DNA of 64,000 nucleotides, from the NCBI GenBank assembly GCA_001574975.1, contig KQ965803.1, positions 65,831 through 129,830 on the forward strand. The letters run 5' to 3'. Every line of letters begins with the position of its first letter. Within the stretch, counting starts at the first letter, position 1. The notes beneath the pieces were generated by a model. It saw only the letters and a program-made list of their open reading frames with translations. It made no database searches and was not told where the DNA came from. The position numbers were made by a program, and so were the translations under genes. Positions 63,165-64,000 of this stretch are shown piece after piece. This DNA is from Gonapodya prolifera JEL478. Lineage: Eukaryota > Monoblepharomycota > Monoblepharidomycetes > Monoblepharidales > Gonapodyaceae.

Positions 63165-64000
63165 TCACTGGTCGATATACAGGGAGTTCGCAAAGACGAT
63201 ATCCCGTTTGATTTTTTCAATCGCTGTGACAAAATTAATGACCGACGGAACAAAACTCGTATGATATCGTTGCACGACTTACATGTCTCAAACTTCTTCT
63301 CCAAATCTTCGTTGCCAATGCTCTTTGCTGCAACTGCCATCTGCCGCAGCAGTTCCTCCAAGCGACGAATGGCCCTAATAATACTTCCCTCAAACGCATC
63401 TGTCATACGTACCACCTGAGAGAACTTGATCCCTTGCGCCCAGGCATAGACTACGTCGACCAGTTCAGTCCTGAACGACTGCATGTAAGTCTCCTCGTCT
63501 ACCGGAAGTTTTGATTCAACCGAAACACGTGCAATCCGTCTGGCTGTGTCTTGAAGGGCACGAATGGGCTCTTGGAGGTCATCCTTTAGTTTGGCGATCT
63601 CTTCCGCCTGTTTTGCGCGAATGTGATGTTGCCTCCACAGAACTGACAAGTCGTTAACATACCTTCTCCTGAAACACAAAACACGCCAAGACAGCACACG
63701 TTTGCTCGGAAGTCAGATCGTTGAAGACCCCGTTGAGTATCAGCTCCGTCAGTACCAGTTCGTCTCCTGTGGTCAACTCGCAAGCAACTCTTCCTTTCAC
63801 ATCGATAACATCATTGTCGTTCGAGTACCCTAATCGTCGCAGAACGCGTTTCCGAGCATGAAGTTCGTCCATGTGAAGGACACTAGTTGTCTGCTCGATG
63901 AGCTTCCGTTGTTGTCGTATGCGTAATGTGAGCTTCCGCTTATCTTCGTACAAACCAAGCAACTCAGGAAGTCTCGGATCTGAGCTAAGCGCATGAGCCT
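63165..64000 (-). CDS. MTR4: MTR4/SKI2-type exosome RNA helicase, 3' end only
   Basis: C-terminal part of a Ski2-like DExH helicase that feeds RNA to the nuclear exosome. Seen: LYEDKRKLTLRIRQQRKLIE, HARKRVLRRLGYS, VKGRVACELTTGDELVLTEL then ILNGVFNDLTSEQTCAVLAC (the DSHCT domain), RRIARVSVESKLPVDEETYM, DVVYAWAQGIKFSQVVRMTD, FEGSIIRAIRRLEELLRQM and, in a last small exon after an intron, IEKIKRDIVFANSLYI before the stop. The VLRRLGY / KGRVACE / FNDLT wording is closer to MTR4 than to SKI2. At least two introns (about 63650-63615 and 63285-63227). The gene continues beyond the right edge. Confidence 0.9.

Noticed and set aside
1-64000. Retroelements, LTRs, DNA transposases, virus-like elements, CRISPR arrays
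   Set aside because: I searched by eye for reverse transcriptase (YxDD), integrase, gag zinc knuckles, transposase DDE patterns, capsid genes and regular spacer arrays, and found none.

Overview
The window comes from a nuclear fungal genome, most likely a zoosporic (chytrid-type) fungus. Genes are split by many short GT-AG introns (roughly 45-90 nt) and are tightly packed on both strands. Fungal families are present (Zn2Cys6 regulator, DUF2015, Pho80/Pcl-like cyclin) together with two flagellar genes, IFT74 and a CFAP73/CCDC42-type DUF4200 protein. A Crinkler-type effector-like gene also fits a chytrid. I cannot name the species. Base composition changes sharply along the window. GC-rich blocks lie at about 0.4-2.3, 28.8-30.7, 35-38, 41-46.5, 52.7-58.7 and 59.8-61.9 kb; the rest is AT-richer.

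Layout, 0-31 kb: the 3' part of a WDR6/Trm734-like WD40 gene (+); an ankyrin-like single-pass membrane protein (-); an alkaline-ceramidase/CREST-like 7TM protein (-); an HDHD1/GS1-like HAD phosphatase (-); a Zn2Cys6 regulator (+); a very large LEUNIG-like corepressor (LisH-LUFS-WD40, -); a zinc-type alcohol dehydrogenase/quinone reductase (+); an unknown protein (-); a NIPA-type magnesium transporter (+); a SET-domain protein (+); a hexokinase with an unusual N-terminal extension (-); PP2A methylesterase PME-1 (-); and a DUF2015 protein (-).

Layout, 31-64 kb: coding-like hypothetical genes; a small secreted Cys-rich protein (+); a cyclin with a long low-complexity N-terminus (+); a gene-poor stretch holding an orphan Sel1 exon and a small Ser/Thr-Pro protein (-); the divergent pair CFAP73 (-) / PRI2 primase (+); a kinase C-lobe remnant (-); a Cache-type receptor (-); a Crinkler-type gene (-); a chimeric secreted PAP2 phosphatase with a bacterial-type autotransporter-associated beta-strand repeat (-); a 7TM receptor-like protein (-); IFT74 (+); and the 3' end of an MTR4-type exosome helicase (-).

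Two things stand out. First, a 794-residue secreted protein at 52674-55668 joins a signal peptide and Cys domain, a Thr-rich linker, a PAP2 acid phosphatase and a bacterial-type beta-repeat tail, which suggests horizontal transfer followed by intron gain and fusion. Second, four introns in three unlinked genes (PRI2 twice, the PAP2 chimera, the 7TM gene) carry copies of one GC-rich, hairpin-prone repeat. All four copies lie in the sense orientation of the host transcript, as introner-type elements would.
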